DNA of 54,598 nt from Rhodospirillaceae bacterium. Its GTDB lineage: Bacteria > Pseudomonadota > Alphaproteobacteria > SHVZ01. The position numbers were made by a program, and so were the translations under genes. Below are positions 40,729 through 49,902 of this stretch, in pieces. Below the pieces are notes generated by a model. That model had not been told where the DNA came from, ran no database searches, and was given only the letters and a program-made list of their open reading frames with translations. Numbering within the stretch: position 1 is the first letter of the stretch; the number at the start of each line of letters is the position of its first letter. Where the stretch lies: NCBI GenBank assembly GCA_016792585.1, contig JAEULB010000032.1, positions 1 to 54,598 on the forward strand, written 5' to 3'.

Positions 40729-41601
40729 ATGCCTGCCCTCGAAACCCGTCGCGACAACCTTCTCGGCATCGCCTTCGGGCTCGCCTCGGTCGCGCTGTTC
40801 TCGGCCCAGTCGCTGGTCGTGAAGCTGGTCGGCGACCGCTATCCGATGAACGAGGTCGTCTTCTTCCGGCACGCCTTCGCGCTGATTCCGGCGATCGTGA
40901 TGGTGATGCACCAGGGCGGCTTGAGAACGCTCAGGACCGGCCGCTTCCCGATGCATCTGGCCCGCATGGCCGCTGGCATGAGCTCGATGATCCTCGGCTT
41001 CTATGCGCTGCTGCTGATCCCGCTGGCGGACGCCGTCGTCTACGGCTTCGTCTCGCCGCTGCTGGTCACCGCGCTGTCGGTGCCGCTGCTCGGCGAACGC
41101 GTCGGCATCCATCGCTGGTCGGCGGTGCTGATCGGATTCCTCGGCGTCGTCATCATGATGCAGCCGGGCCAGGGAGCGCTGGAGTGGGGCGTGCTGGTGG
41201 CGCTCGGCGGCGCCTTCTGCGGCACCTTCGTCAACCTGACCATGCGGAAGCTCGGAGCAACCGAAACCGCCGCGTCGACCACGTTCATCTATACGGGCTT
41301 GGGGTGCGTCGTGTTCACCCTCTCGCTGCCCTTCTCGTGGGTGACGCCGACCTTCGGCGACTTCCTGATCCTGGCCGGCCTCGGCCTCGGCGGCGGCGTC
41401 GCGCAGTACTGGTACACGAAGTCGCTTCGCCATGCCCCCTCGGCGCTGATCGCGCCGCTGGGCTACTTCTCGCTGATCTGGATGACCGCCGCCGGGTTCT
41501 TCTTCTGGGACGAGGTTCCGTCGGCGACCACGCTGATCGGTGCCGTCGTCATCTGCGGCAGCGGCCTCTACATCCTCTATCGCGAAGCCAGGCGGCGCTG
41601 A
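40729..41601 (+). CDS. DMT-superfamily transporter (two EamA domains)
   Basis: This 290-residue inner-membrane protein has 10 predicted helices in two EamA repeats (about 10-140 and 150-287). Family cues are 'FGLASVALFSAQSLVVKLVG', 'FYALLLIPLADAVVYGFVSPLLVTALS' (in parts) and 'PLGYFSLIWMTAAGFFFWDEVP'. Such proteins are drug/metabolite exporters, often of amino acids or purines; the substrate is unknown. The start has only a weak ribosome site. It converges with the SGNH hydrolase gene, with 4 bp between. Confidence 0.9.
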   Translation: MPALETRRDNLLGIAFGLASVALFSAQSLVVKLVGDRYPMNEVVFFRHAFALIPAIVMVMHQGGLRTLRTGRFPMHLARMAAGMSSMILGFYALLLIPLADAVVYGFVSPLLVTALSVPLLGERVGIHRWSAVLIGFLGVVIMMQPGQGALEWGVLVALGGAFCGTFVNLTMRKLGATETAASTTFIYTGLGCVVFTLSLPFSWVTPTFGDFLILAGLGLGGGVAQYWYTKSLRHAPSALIAPLGYFSLIWMTAAGFFFWDEVPSATTLIGAVVICGSGLYILYREARRR

Positions 41602-41605
41602 CGCC

Positions 41606-42358
41606 TCAGTCGGCCGCCATCGCGGTCGGCGGGATCCCCGGTCGGCCGATGGCCTCGGCCAGCCCGTCGGCGAGGAGCTTGGCGATGCAGCCATAGCTCC
41701 AGTCGTTCATGTGCACGCCGTCATTGGTCAGCGTCTCGTCGAAGCCGATGCCGGCTTCGTGCCAGGCACGCATGATCCCGAAGCGATGGAAGACGCCGGC
41801 GCCGGCGCGATCGGCTTCGTCCTGGAGCTGGGCGACGATCTGCTCGTGGCGCGCCGCCTCGATCACGCGAGGCGCGTACTGGAGGTCCATCAGGACGACG
41901 TCGATGCCCTCGGCCGCCAGCATCGCCAGCCCCTCGGCGACCGCCCAGCGATGCTCGCTTGGGTCGACGCCGCGGATCGCCGTGTTGCTGCCGGTCTGCC
42001 AGATCACCAGCGCCGGACGGTGCGCCAGCACGTCTTCCTTGATGCGGCGGAGCATGTCGGTGGTGACCTCGCCGCCGACGCCCTTGTTGAGGACGGTCAT
42101 CGCGAGCCCGTGGCGTGCCTGCATCTCGGCGGCGAGACGCGCCGGATAGGCGCGGCTTCCTTCGGTGGCGCCGACCCCCTCGGTCGAGGACGAGCCGAGC
42201 GCGACCACGACCGGCTCCTTGCCGGCGGCGAAAGCCGATGCGAGATGCGGTAGCCGGACACCGAGATCGGTCAGGTCCTTCGACGCGCGGCAGGCCGGCT
42301 CGGCGAGCGCCGAGCCCATCCAGGCCAGCCCGAGGACGAGCGACAGCAGAAGCCTCAT
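41606..42358 (-). CDS. Periplasmic SGNH/GDSL hydrolase (complete active site)
   Basis: This is a 250-residue exported protein with a signal peptide (about 1-19, cleavage at ALAE). All four SGNH blocks are present: 'ALGSSSTEG' with the likely nucleophile Ser57, 'NKGVGGEV' with Gly, 'QTGSNTA' with Asn125 and 'NDGVHMND' with Asp213 and His216. It should act as an esterase or O-acyltransferase in the periplasm. It overlaps a second, related but degenerate SGNH gene by 4 bp; that one overlaps opgC by 4 bp. The most likely target is an acyl group on a periplasmic or cell-envelope glycan (inference from neighbours). Confidence 0.85.
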   Translation of the reverse strand: MRLLLSLVLGLAWMGSALAEPACRASKDLTDLGVRLPHLASAFAAGKEPVVVALGSSSTEGVGATEGSRAYPARLAAEMQARHGLAMTVLNKGVGGEVTTDMLRRIKEDVLAHRPALVIWQTGSNTAIRGVDPSEHRWAVAEGLAMLAAEGIDVVLMDLQYAPRVIEAARHEQIVAQLQDEADRAGAGVFHRFGIMRAWHEAGIGFDETLTNDGVHMNDWSYGCIAKLLADGLAEAIGRPGIPPTAMAAD

Positions 42359-43074
42359 TTCACCGCCCGGCCGATCATCTCGTCGAGCCTGCGGGCGATG
42401 CAGTCGTAAAGCACGGCCGCCATCATGCGCTGTCTGTCTCCCTGCCGCTCGGTCAGATCCAGAAGGCCCGAGTCGCTCCAGAAACGCATCATGTCATGGC
42501 GCCGGAAAAGTGCCACTTCCTTCATCGTCGAGGCCCAGTCGAGGCGCTCGAGATAGGGCTCGAAGTCGATCAAGGCACTGGCGCCGCGCCCGTATTGGAA
42601 ATCCATCAGGATGATGTCGGCGCTGCGCGAACGGGCGAAATCGACCCCGGCCTGGAGGTATTGGCCGAACTCGCCGGGATCGACTCGCCGGACGGCGTCC
42701 GCGGTGCCGGTCTCCCAGATGACGAGCTGGGGCCGGTGCGCGATCAGAAGCCCTTGCAGGCGCTCGACCAGCAGGCGCGTGGTCTCGCGCGGTCGGCTGG
42801 CGTTGATGACCTCGACCGGCGCGTCAGGGAAGCGCTGGCCGAGCAGGACCTGAAGGCGGGCCGGATAGGCCGCGTCCGGCGTTCCGGCGGCGGCGCCCCC
42901 GGTCGAGGCGCCGCCGAGCGCGATGACGGTCAGCTTCTGGCGCTGCGCTATGGTCGCCTGCACGCGCGGCAACGGACGGAACTCGGGGGCGAGCTCGGCC
43001 GGCACGGCGCACTGGTCGCTGGCGAAGGCCGCGGTCGAAGCCAGCAGCAGGAGAAGGGACAGCAGGTACCTCAT
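42355..43074 (-). CDS. SGNH-like protein with lost catalytic residues
   Basis: This 239-residue exported paralogue has a signal peptide of about 1-19. It aligns with the neighbour at 41606-42358 over most of its length ('AYPARLQVLLGQRFP', 'HRPQLVIWETG', 'DIILMDFQYG'), but the active site is changed. The nucleophile position reads 'LGGAST' (Ala56 where the partner has Ser57), the Asn of block III is Ala125 ('TGTADA'), and the DxxH of block V is absent ('RQRMMAAVLYDC'). It may be a pseudoenzyme that binds glycan or guides the active partner. It overlaps both neighbouring genes by 4 bp, so all three are made together. Confidence 0.8.
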   Translation of the reverse strand: MRYLLSLLLLLASTAAFASDQCAVPAELAPEFRPLPRVQATIAQRQKLTVIALGGASTGGAAAGTPDAAYPARLQVLLGQRFPDAPVEVINASRPRETTRLLVERLQGLLIAHRPQLVIWETGTADAVRRVDPGEFGQYLQAGVDFARSRSADIILMDFQYGRGASALIDFEPYLERLDWASTMKEVALFRRHDMMRFWSDSGLLDLTERQGDRQRMMAAVLYDCIARRLDEMIGRAVK

Positions 43075-44201
43075 CCGGCGCCTGCCTCCTTCGCCTCGAC
43101 CACCCTGGCGTACCAGGCGAGCAGCGACGCCAGTCCGATCATCGCGGCGATCCCGGTCACGGTAACCGCCGCCTGGACGAGAAGGGATCGGGAGATCTCA
43201 ACGAGCACGAAGTGGCCGACCAGGGAAAGGATGATGCCGAAGCAGAACACATGAAGTGAGAATTTTCCCGCCAGCGCAACCGGTCGCATCCACGGCGAGG
43301 CGAGCCAGGGCGCGTCCGGGCGCACCAGCCAGGCTGCCACGAAAGCCACTGCCAGAAAGTTAACGAGCCGGTAGGGCGACAGGTCAGTCTTGTTGATCGG
43401 CCAGATCTGGTCGGCCAGCAGCGCAGGGACGCGGTCGACGAACCGGTGCACGGTCCAGGAGAGGTCGATGGCGAGGGCGACGACGGCCAGCGCGATCGCC
43501 GGGACGATGAGCCATTTCGCCTCCTCGACCAGCGACTGTCCTTTGACCCGGCTTAATCCCGCGGCCGCGCCGATGACGAACAGCAGCTGCCAGGCCAGCG
43601 GATTGAAGAACCACGGGTTGCCTTCCGGATAGCCGTGGAAGCGGACGTCGAAGGCATGGACGACGCCGTAAAGCGCGAGCGACGGGATCAGCGCCGCCCA
43701 CGGGCTGCGGTCGAGCAGGGCCAGGATCAGGGGAAAGACCGCGAGCAGCACGATGTAGAGCGGCAGGATGTCGAGGAAGGTCGGCTGGAACTCGAGGGTC
43801 AGCGCGCGCACCAGCGCGATATGGGGCTCGCTCAGGAAGTCGCCGACGCGGGACTCCTCGGCGTAGACCGGCGAGCCGAAGCTCTCGATCACGTAGGAGA
43901 CGATCGCCGAGAGCACGACGAAGAGGAACAGGTGCGCGACATAGAGCGTCCAGACCCGCCGGTAGACGCGGGCGGACATGACGAGCATGCCGTCGCGCTT
44001 CAGCGACCGTCCGTAGACGAGCGCGGCCGTGTACCCGGAGAGGAAGATGAAGGCCTCGGCGGCATCGAAGAAGCCGAGCGCCTGCATCGTGACGGCCGAG
44101 AACCTGTTCTCGGGTATGTGGTCGATGAAGATGAAGAAGAGGGCGAGCCCGCGCGCGACGTCGAGCCTGAGATCGCGGCGGCCTCCCCCTTTTGCGGTCA
44201 T
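43071..44201 (-). CDS. opgC: OpgC-family membrane acyltransferase
   Basis: This is a 376-residue inner-membrane protein of the OpgC_C/acyltransferase-3 group with about 10 helices. OpgC proteins add succinyl groups to osmoregulated periplasmic glucans. The N-terminal helix has 'DLRLDVARGLALFFIFIDHIPEN' (in parts; Asp14, Arg17, Asp27, His28 are the typical polar residues), then 'AEAFIFLSGYTAALVYG'. It is followed with 4-bp overlaps by two exported SGNH proteins and preceded by the indolepyruvate oxidoreductase gene with a 2-bp gap. No opgG/opgH glucan synthase genes are in the window, so the glycan acceptor is unknown. Confidence 0.88.
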   Translation of the reverse strand: MTAKGGGRRDLRLDVARGLALFFIFIDHIPENRFSAVTMQALGFFDAAEAFIFLSGYTAALVYGRSLKRDGMLVMSARVYRRVWTLYVAHLFLFVVLSAIVSYVIESFGSPVYAEESRVGDFLSEPHIALVRALTLEFQPTFLDILPLYIVLLAVFPLILALLDRSPWAALIPSLALYGVVHAFDVRFHGYPEGNPWFFNPLAWQLLFVIGAAAGLSRVKGQSLVEEAKWLIVPAIALAVVALAIDLSWTVHRFVDRVPALLADQIWPINKTDLSPYRLVNFLAVAFVAAWLVRPDAPWLASPWMRPVALAGKFSLHVFCFGIILSLVGHFVLVEISRSLLVQAAVTVTGIAAMIGLASLLAWYARVVEAKEAGAG

Positions 44202-44203
44202 CG

Positions 44204-47200
44204 TCAGTCCGCTGCCGCCTTGGACTCGGGCTCGACGAAGCGGGCCATCAGTTCGGCCTCGCGGGTCTTGGCGTCGGCGACCGACTTCTCCTTGACGTGG
44301 CCGTAGCCGCGGATCCGTTCCGGCAGGCTTGCGAGGTCGATGGCGATCGCATGGCGGTCCGGCGAGAGCTTCGCGATCAGGTCATCGACCAGCCGCTCGT
44401 AGTCCGCGATCAGCTGGCGCTCCATCTTTCGCTCGTCGGTGCGCCCGAAGACGTCCCAGCGGGTGCCGCGCAGGCCTTTCATCTTGGCCAGCACCTTGAA
44501 GGCTTGGCGCATCCACGGGCCGAAGGTCCGCTTCTTGAGGTGACCCGAGACCGGGTCGCGCTCGGCGACCATCGGCGGCGCCAGATGGAAAGTCAGCTTC
44601 TCGTAGCTCTCGAAGGTCTCGGCGAGCTGCTTCTCGAAGCTGCCGTCGGTGTAGAGCCGCGCGACCTCATACTCGTCCTTGTAGGCCAGGAGCTTGAAAT
44701 AGTAGCGGGCGATGGCGCGGGCGAGCTCGTCATGGCCGGGCGTATGGGACTTCTCCGCTTCGGCGGCGCGGCGGACCAGAGTCTCGTAGCGCTTGGCATA
44801 GGCCGTGTCCTGATAGTCGGTCAGGAACGCCGCGCGCTTGGCGATCATCTCATCCAGAGTGAGCGCCGGCGGCGCTACCGGTGCCGAACCGTCGAGGCCG
44901 GCGGCGCGCAGCACCAGGGGCAGATCGTGGGCGGCCCGGCGGCCCCAGAGGAAGGCCTGCTTGTTGAAGTCGACGGCGACCGCGTTGAGCTCGATTGCCT
45001 GCTCGATCGCCTCGCGGCTGAGCGGGATCAGTCCCTTCTGCCACGCATAGCCCATCATGAAGGAGTTGGCGGCGATCGAGTCGCCGAGCAACGCCGTCGC
45101 GATGCGGCTGGCGTCGAGTGCGTCGAGCCCGCCCTGGCCGACCGCCTCGGCGAGGCTGTCGAGGAAGCTCTTCGAGGGGAACGCCAGGTCGGGCTTGCTC
45201 GCGAAGTCGCCGGTTGGCGTCTCGTGGCTGTTGACGACGACGGTGGTCTTGCCGGCCTCCATCTTCGCCAGCGAGTCGAAGCCGCCGGTGACGACGAGGT
45301 CGCACCCGATCACCGCGCGGGCGCCGCCGGCGGCGATGCGGACGGCGTGGATGTCCTCGGCCTTCTCGGCGATCCGCACATGCGTGGTGACGGCGCCGCC
45401 CTTCTGGGCGAGGCCGATCTGGTCGAGGACGGCGATGCCCTTGCCCTCGATATGGGCCGCCATGCCGAGCAGAGCGCCGATGGTGACGACGCCGGTGCCG
45501 CCGATGCCGGTCACCAGGATGCCGTAAGGGGTTTCGACCGAGGGAAGCGTCGGCTCGGGCAGAACCGGGAACGGCATGTCGCCCTTGCCGCGGCGCTTCT
45601 TGAGCTTGCCGCCCTCGACCGAGACGAAGCTCGGGCAGAAGCCGTTGACGCAGGAGAAGTCCTTGTTGCACGAGGACTGGTCGATCGCGCGCTTGCGGCC
45701 GAACTCGGTCTCGACCGGCACGACCGAGACGCAGTTCGACTTGACGCCGCAATCGCCACAGCCCTCGCAGACCAGCTCGTTGATGACGACGCGGCGGTCG
45801 GGATCGGGGAAGGTGCCGCGCTTGCGGCGGCGACGCTTCTCGGCGGCGCAGGTCTGGTCGTAGATCAGCGCGGTGACGCCCGGGATCTCGCGGAGGTCGC
45901 GCTGGACCGCGTCGAGCTCGTCTCGGTGGTGGACGGTGACGCCCGGCGCGAAGTCGGTGCCGATCGGATATTTCTCGGGATCGTCGGCGACGACCACGAC
46001 CTTCTTCACGCCTTCGGCTGCCAGCTGGCGGCTCAGCTGTGGGACGTCGAAGCCGTTGTCGGCCGGCTGTCCGCCGGTCATCGCCACCGCGTCGTTGTAG
46101 AGCAGCTTGTACGTCATGTTGACGTTGGCGGCGACCGCGGCGCGGATCGCGAGGATACCGGAGTGATTGTAGGTGCCGTCGCCGAGATTGGCGAAGATGT
46201 GCTGGGTCTCGGTGAACGGCGCCTGGCCGATCCACGAGGCGCCTTCGCCGCCCATCTGGGTGAAGGTGTCGGTCTTGCGGTCCATCCAGACCGCCATGTA
46301 GTGGCAGCCGATGCCGGCGACCGCGCGGCTGCCGTCCGGCACCTTGGTCGAGGTGTTGTGGGGGCAGCCCGAGCAGAACCACGGCGTGCGCTTGAAATCG
46401 GTCTTCGGCTTCGCCAGCGCGGCTTCCTTGGCTTCCAGGAAAGCGAGCCGCTGCTTGATCCGCTCGGAGGTGTAGAAGCGGGCGATGCGGGCGGCGATCA
46501 CGCGCGCGATACGCGCGGGCGTCAGCTCGTCGGCTGAGGGCAGGATCCAGTTCCGCTGCTCGTCGAACTTGCCGATGACGCGCGGCCGCACGTCCTCGCG
46601 CCAGTTGTAGAGCTGCTCCTTCATCTGGTTCTCGATGACGGCGCGCTTCTCCTCGACGACGAGGATTTCCTCGAGCCCCTCGGCGAAGTGGCGGATGCCT
46701 TCGCGCTCGAGCGGCCAGACCATGCCGACCTTGTAGACGCGAAGCCCGATCTCGGAGGCATGCGCCTCGTCGATGCCGAGGTCTTCGAGGGCCTGCATCA
46801 CGTCGAGATAGGACTTGCCGGTGGTGACGATGCCGAAGCGCGGCTTCGGCGAGTCGATCACCGTGCGGTCGAGCTTGTTGGCGCGGGCGAAGGCGAGCGC
46901 GGCATAGAGCTTGTACTTGTGGAGCCGCATCTCCTGCTCGAGCGGCGGATCGGGCCAGCGGATGTTGAGCCCGCCCGGCGGCATCTCGAAGTCGGCCGGG
47001 ATCACGATCTTGACGCGCTCGGGATCGACCTGGACCGAGGCCGAGGAATCCATTGTCTCGGCGATCGCCTTCAAGGCCACCCAGCAGCCTGAGTAGCGGC
47101 TCATCGCCCAGCCGTAGAGGCCGTAGTCGAGGATCTCCTGGACGCCGGACGGATGGAGCACCGGGATCGAGGCGTCCATGAACGCGTATTCGGACTGGTG

Positions 47201-47668
47201 CGCCAGCGTCGAGGACTTGCAGGTGTGGTCGTCGCCGGCGAGCGCCAGCACGCCGCCATGGGGCGAGGTGCCGGCGTTGTTGGCGTGCTTGAGGACGTCG
47301 CCCGAGCGGTCGACGCCCGGGCCCTTGCCGTACCAGACGCCGAAGACGCCATCGACCGTGGCGCCCTTGAACAGGTTGACCTGCTGGCTGCCCCAGATGG
47401 CCGTCGCGGCCATGTCCTCGTTCACGCCCGGCTGGAAATGGATGTTGTTGCGCTTGAGGAAGCGCTTCGCCTGCCAGAGCTGCTGGTCGTAGCTGCCGAG
47501 CGGCGAGCCCCGGTATCCCGAGATGAAGCAGCCGGTATTGAGGCCGGCGGCGGCATCCCGCTGGCGTTGCATGATCGGCAGGCGCACCAGCGCCTGTACT
47601 CCCGTCAGATAAACCCGGCCGCGATCCAGCTCGTACTTGTCGGTGAGGCTGACTTTCGCGAGGGCCAT
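44204..47668 (-). CDS. Fused indolepyruvate:ferredoxin oxidoreductase (IorA-IorB type)
   Basis: This 1154-residue cytoplasmic enzyme oxidatively decarboxylates aryl- or branched 2-oxo acids to acyl-CoA, passing electrons to ferredoxin. The N-terminal part holds a pyrimidine-binding domain ('GCFISGYRGSPLGSYDQQLW'). The TPP-binding domain starts near residue 430 ('CSGCPHNTS') with 'NLGDGTYNHSG' and 'NDAVAMTGGQ'. Two Cys clusters near 630-670 ('CEGCGDC', 'CVNGFCP') bind Fe-S. A gamma-type domain ('GIGGTGVVTIGALLGMAAHIEGK', in parts) follows near 730-890, then a DUF6537-like C-terminus. The single-chain form is usual in alphaproteobacteria. It lies 2 bp before opgC and may share its transcript. 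Confidence 0.93.
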   Translation of the reverse strand: MALAKVSLTDKYELDRGRVYLTGVQALVRLPIMQRQRDAAAGLNTGCFISGYRGSPLGSYDQQLWQAKRFLKRNNIHFQPGVNEDMAATAIWGSQQVNLFKGATVDGVFGVWYGKGPGVDRSGDVLKHANNAGTSPHGGVLALAGDDHTCKSSTLAHQSEYAFMDASIPVLHPSGVQEILDYGLYGWAMSRYSGCWVALKAIAETMDSSASVQVDPERVKIVIPADFEMPPGGLNIRWPDPPLEQEMRLHKYKLYAALAFARANKLDRTVIDSPKPRFGIVTTGKSYLDVMQALEDLGIDEAHASEIGLRVYKVGMVWPLEREGIRHFAEGLEEILVVEEKRAVIENQMKEQLYNWREDVRPRVIGKFDEQRNWILPSADELTPARIARVIAARIARFYTSERIKQRLAFLEAKEAALAKPKTDFKRTPWFCSGCPHNTSTKVPDGSRAVAGIGCHYMAVWMDRKTDTFTQMGGEGASWIGQAPFTETQHIFANLGDGTYNHSGILAIRAAVAANVNMTYKLLYNDAVAMTGGQPADNGFDVPQLSRQLAAEGVKKVVVVADDPEKYPIGTDFAPGVTVHHRDELDAVQRDLREIPGVTALIYDQTCAAEKRRRRKRGTFPDPDRRVVINELVCEGCGDCGVKSNCVSVVPVETEFGRKRAIDQSSCNKDFSCVNGFCPSFVSVEGGKLKKRRGKGDMPFPVLPEPTLPSVETPYGILVTGIGGTGVVTIGALLGMAAHIEGKGIAVLDQIGLAQKGGAVTTHVRIAEKAEDIHAVRIAAGGARAVIGCDLVVTGGFDSLAKMEAGKTTVVVNSHETPTGDFASKPDLAFPSKSFLDSLAEAVGQGGLDALDASRIATALLGDSIAANSFMMGYAWQKGLIPLSREAIEQAIELNAVAVDFNKQAFLWGRRAAHDLPLVLRAAGLDGSAPVAPPALTLDEMIAKRAAFLTDYQDTAYAKRYETLVRRAAEAEKSHTPGHDELARAIARYYFKLLAYKDEYEVARLYTDGSFEKQLAETFESYEKLTFHLAPPMVAERDPVSGHLKKRTFGPWMRQAFKVLAKMKGLRGTRWDVFGRTDERKMERQLIADYERLVDDLIAKLSPDRHAIAIDLASLPERIRGYGHVKEKSVADAKTREAELMARFVEPESKAAAD

Positions 47669-47823
47669 GTTCCCTCTCTTTATGAGCGCGCGTTGACGCC
47701 TTTAGTTGGGGCCGAGGTTAACACGCGAAAATGGTCCCGTAATCAGAGCTTGGCGCAACGCAAGGAAGGAACTCTGACCTATTTTGGGAGGGTATCGACG
47801 TTGCTCGGAAACGTCGGCGCGGG

Positions 47824-49770
47824 TCATTCCGTTGCGCGTGCGAGCGGCAGCGACAAGGTCACCCGGGTGCCCTTTCCCTCGCTCGATTCAATCACGATGG
47901 TGCCGCCCATGAGCTCGGCCAACGATCGCGACAGGGCGAGGCCGAGGCCCGATCCTGGCTTCTTGCGTTGCAGCACGTTGTCGACCTGCTCGAAGGGACG
48001 GCCGAGGCGCGGCAGGGCCCAGGCTGGAATGCCCACCCCCGTGTCCGCGACGACGATGCGGGCCCGGCTCCCGTCGAGGGCGACCGTGACGGTCACTTGG
48101 CCGCCGGACGGCGTGAACTTGACCGAGTTCGAGAGCAGGTTGAGGAGGATCTGGCGGAAAGCGCGGGAATCTGCGCGGATCACCGGCGCCGGCTCGACGA
48201 TCTCGGTCCTGACGGCGAGGCCGGCGGAACGCGCCGACCCGCCCACCATCCCGAGGCAGCGGCCGATCTCGGGCGTCACGTCGATCGACTCGATGGTCAG
48301 GTCCATGCGCCCGGCCTCGATGCGGGACATGTCCAGCACGTCGCGGACCAGCTCCATCAGGTATGTGGCGCTTGCGTGGATGTCGTCGGCGTAGTTGCGG
48401 TACCGCGGCACGCCGATCGGCCCGAACATCTCGCCCTTGAGGATCTCGGCGAAGCCCATGATCGCGTTAAGCGGCGTGCGGAGCTCGTGACTCATGGACG
48501 CCAGGAACTCGTTCTTGGCGCGGCCGGCGGCCTCCGCCTGGTCGCGGGCGACGCGGAGGTCCTCCTCGGCCTTCTTGAGGTCCGTCACGTCGACGCGGAT
48601 TGCGACGGTGCCGCCCTCGGCCGTGCGCTTCTCGCTGATCATGAGCCAGCGGTCATCGCTGCCTTTGTAGATGTAGGGGCGGGGCGGCGGATCGCGATGC
48701 ATGGCAAGGCGCCAGGCGATCCATTCGTCGCTCCCGACCTCCGTGTCGCTGCCGGGCAGGTGGCCGCGCCAGCCCGAGGCGAGATTGGCGCGGACCAGGT
48801 CCTCGAAGCGCTTGCCGATCGCCCAGCCGATGTCCGCCGCCGCGGTCTTGTCGAGGTATTGCCGGTTGCACATGACCAGGCGGTCCTCGGCGTCGAACAG
48901 CGCGAAGCCCTGGGTGATCGTCTCGAGCGCCGTGATCAGCCGGGCGTGCGCGTTCTCGGCCTTTACCTCAGCCGACTTGGCGCGCTCGAGCGCGTGGATC
49001 TCGGCGGTGACGTCGGTGCCGGTGCCGCGATATCCGAGGAACGCGCCGTCGGCGCCGAAGATCGGGTCGCCGCTGATGCGGATGTGGTGAACGGTCCCGT
49101 CGTGGTCGCACCGCGCATAGGTGAGGTTGCGGAACGGGCGGTGTGCTTCGATGTCCTCCAGGTGCTGCCGCCAGGCCTCTTCGTCGGTGACGATGAGGTC
49201 CAGCTCGTCGCGACGCTTGCCGACATTGTCGCCGGGAAAGACGTCGAGCTCGACGTCCTTCGGCCGCGAGACGAAGGTGAAGCGGAGATCGGAGTCCTGC
49301 TCCCAGATCCAGTCGGCCGACATGCCGACGAAGATCGCGAAGCGCGCCTCGCTGGCGGCGAACGCTTCGGCCTGCCGGCGGGCGGCGGTCACGTCGGTGA
49401 AGGTGACGACGCTGCCGCCTTCGGGCAGTTGCAGCAGGTCGATGCGGAGGATGCGGTCGAGATGGGGAAGGGGGACCTCGCCCGGCGCTCCGGGCGCGAT
49501 GCTGCGCGCGAGCCGTTGCTGGAGCAGCATCTCCGCCTCGCCCGGCGGCAGGTTGCGCCGGGCGATATCGAACCGAACGATGTCGGCCAGCGGCTTGCCG
49601 ACGGCGACGAAGCCTGGCGGGAAGTCCCACAGGTATTCGTAACGCTTGTTCCAGAATACGACGCGCCGCTCGCGGTCGAGGACCAGGAGTCCCTGATCCA
49701 TGTGCGCGACCGCATGCTCGAGCATCTGGAGCCTGGCCTCGAGCGACTCCGTATCAGCGACGGCCGTCAC
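47824..49770 (-). CDS. Soluble sensor histidine kinase with three PAS domains
   Basis: This 648-residue cytoplasmic kinase has PAS domains at about 17-110 ('HMDQGLLVLDRERRVVFWN'), 140-255 ('RGTGTDVTAEI' at its end) and 270-380 ('TQGFALFDAEDRLVMCNRQYL'). HisKA has His428 ('SMSHELRTPLNAI'), and the ATPase domain has 'NLLSNSVKFTP', 'DTGVGIP' and 'GSGLGLALS'. It senses an unknown cytoplasmic cue such as redox state or a small ligand. The start GTG at 49770 has GGAGG about 5 nt upstream; an in-frame ATG at 49842 adds 24 unrelated residues and no RBS. No response regulator gene is close. Confidence 0.92.
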   Translation of the reverse strand: MTAVADTESLEARLQMLEHAVAHMDQGLLVLDRERRVVFWNKRYEYLWDFPPGFVAVGKPLADIVRFDIARRNLPPGEAEMLLQQRLARSIAPGAPGEVPLPHLDRILRIDLLQLPEGGSVVTFTDVTAARRQAEAFAASEARFAIFVGMSADWIWEQDSDLRFTFVSRPKDVELDVFPGDNVGKRRDELDLIVTDEEAWRQHLEDIEAHRPFRNLTYARCDHDGTVHHIRISGDPIFGADGAFLGYRGTGTDVTAEIHALERAKSAEVKAENAHARLITALETITQGFALFDAEDRLVMCNRQYLDKTAAADIGWAIGKRFEDLVRANLASGWRGHLPGSDTEVGSDEWIAWRLAMHRDPPPRPYIYKGSDDRWLMISEKRTAEGGTVAIRVDVTDLKKAEEDLRVARDQAEAAGRAKNEFLASMSHELRTPLNAIMGFAEILKGEMFGPIGVPRYRNYADDIHASATYLMELVRDVLDMSRIEAGRMDLTIESIDVTPEIGRCLGMVGGSARSAGLAVRTEIVEPAPVIRADSRAFRQILLNLLSNSVKFTPSGGQVTVTVALDGSRARIVVADTGVGIPAWALPRLGRPFEQVDNVLQRKKPGSGLGLALSRSLAELMGGTIVIESSEGKGTRVTLSLPLARATE

Positions 49771-49836
49771 CGCGCCTCCTGCCCCGCGATTCGTGGGTCC
49801 CCACCCATGCGGCGGGAAGCTATCACGCGGGAACCG

Positions 49837-49848
49837 TAACAATTGTTA
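49837..49848. promoter_or_regulatory. Perfect 12-bp palindrome in the divergent promoter region
   Basis: TAACAATTGTTA is a perfect palindrome, flanked to give GTAACAATTGTTAAC. It lies between the minus-strand kinase start (49770) and the plus-strand epimerase start (49903), about 55-67 bp from each, where a dimeric regulator could control both genes. Confidence 0.4.
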
Positions 49849-49902
49849 ACGACGACCGGGAGTGGTGATTTGGTTGCGCCGACCGGCTATACCCGAGGCC
49901 CC

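Noticed and set aside
44192..46537. 781-codon plus-strand frame opposite the oxidoreductase gene
   Set aside because: Antisense shadow; the minus-strand product has clear TPP and Fe-S motifs.
7201..49850. GTTAAC found upstream of all three histidine kinase genes as a shared operator
   Set aside because: Six copies in the window is about what base composition predicts (roughly five), and two are inside coding regions; only the individual palindromes were kept.
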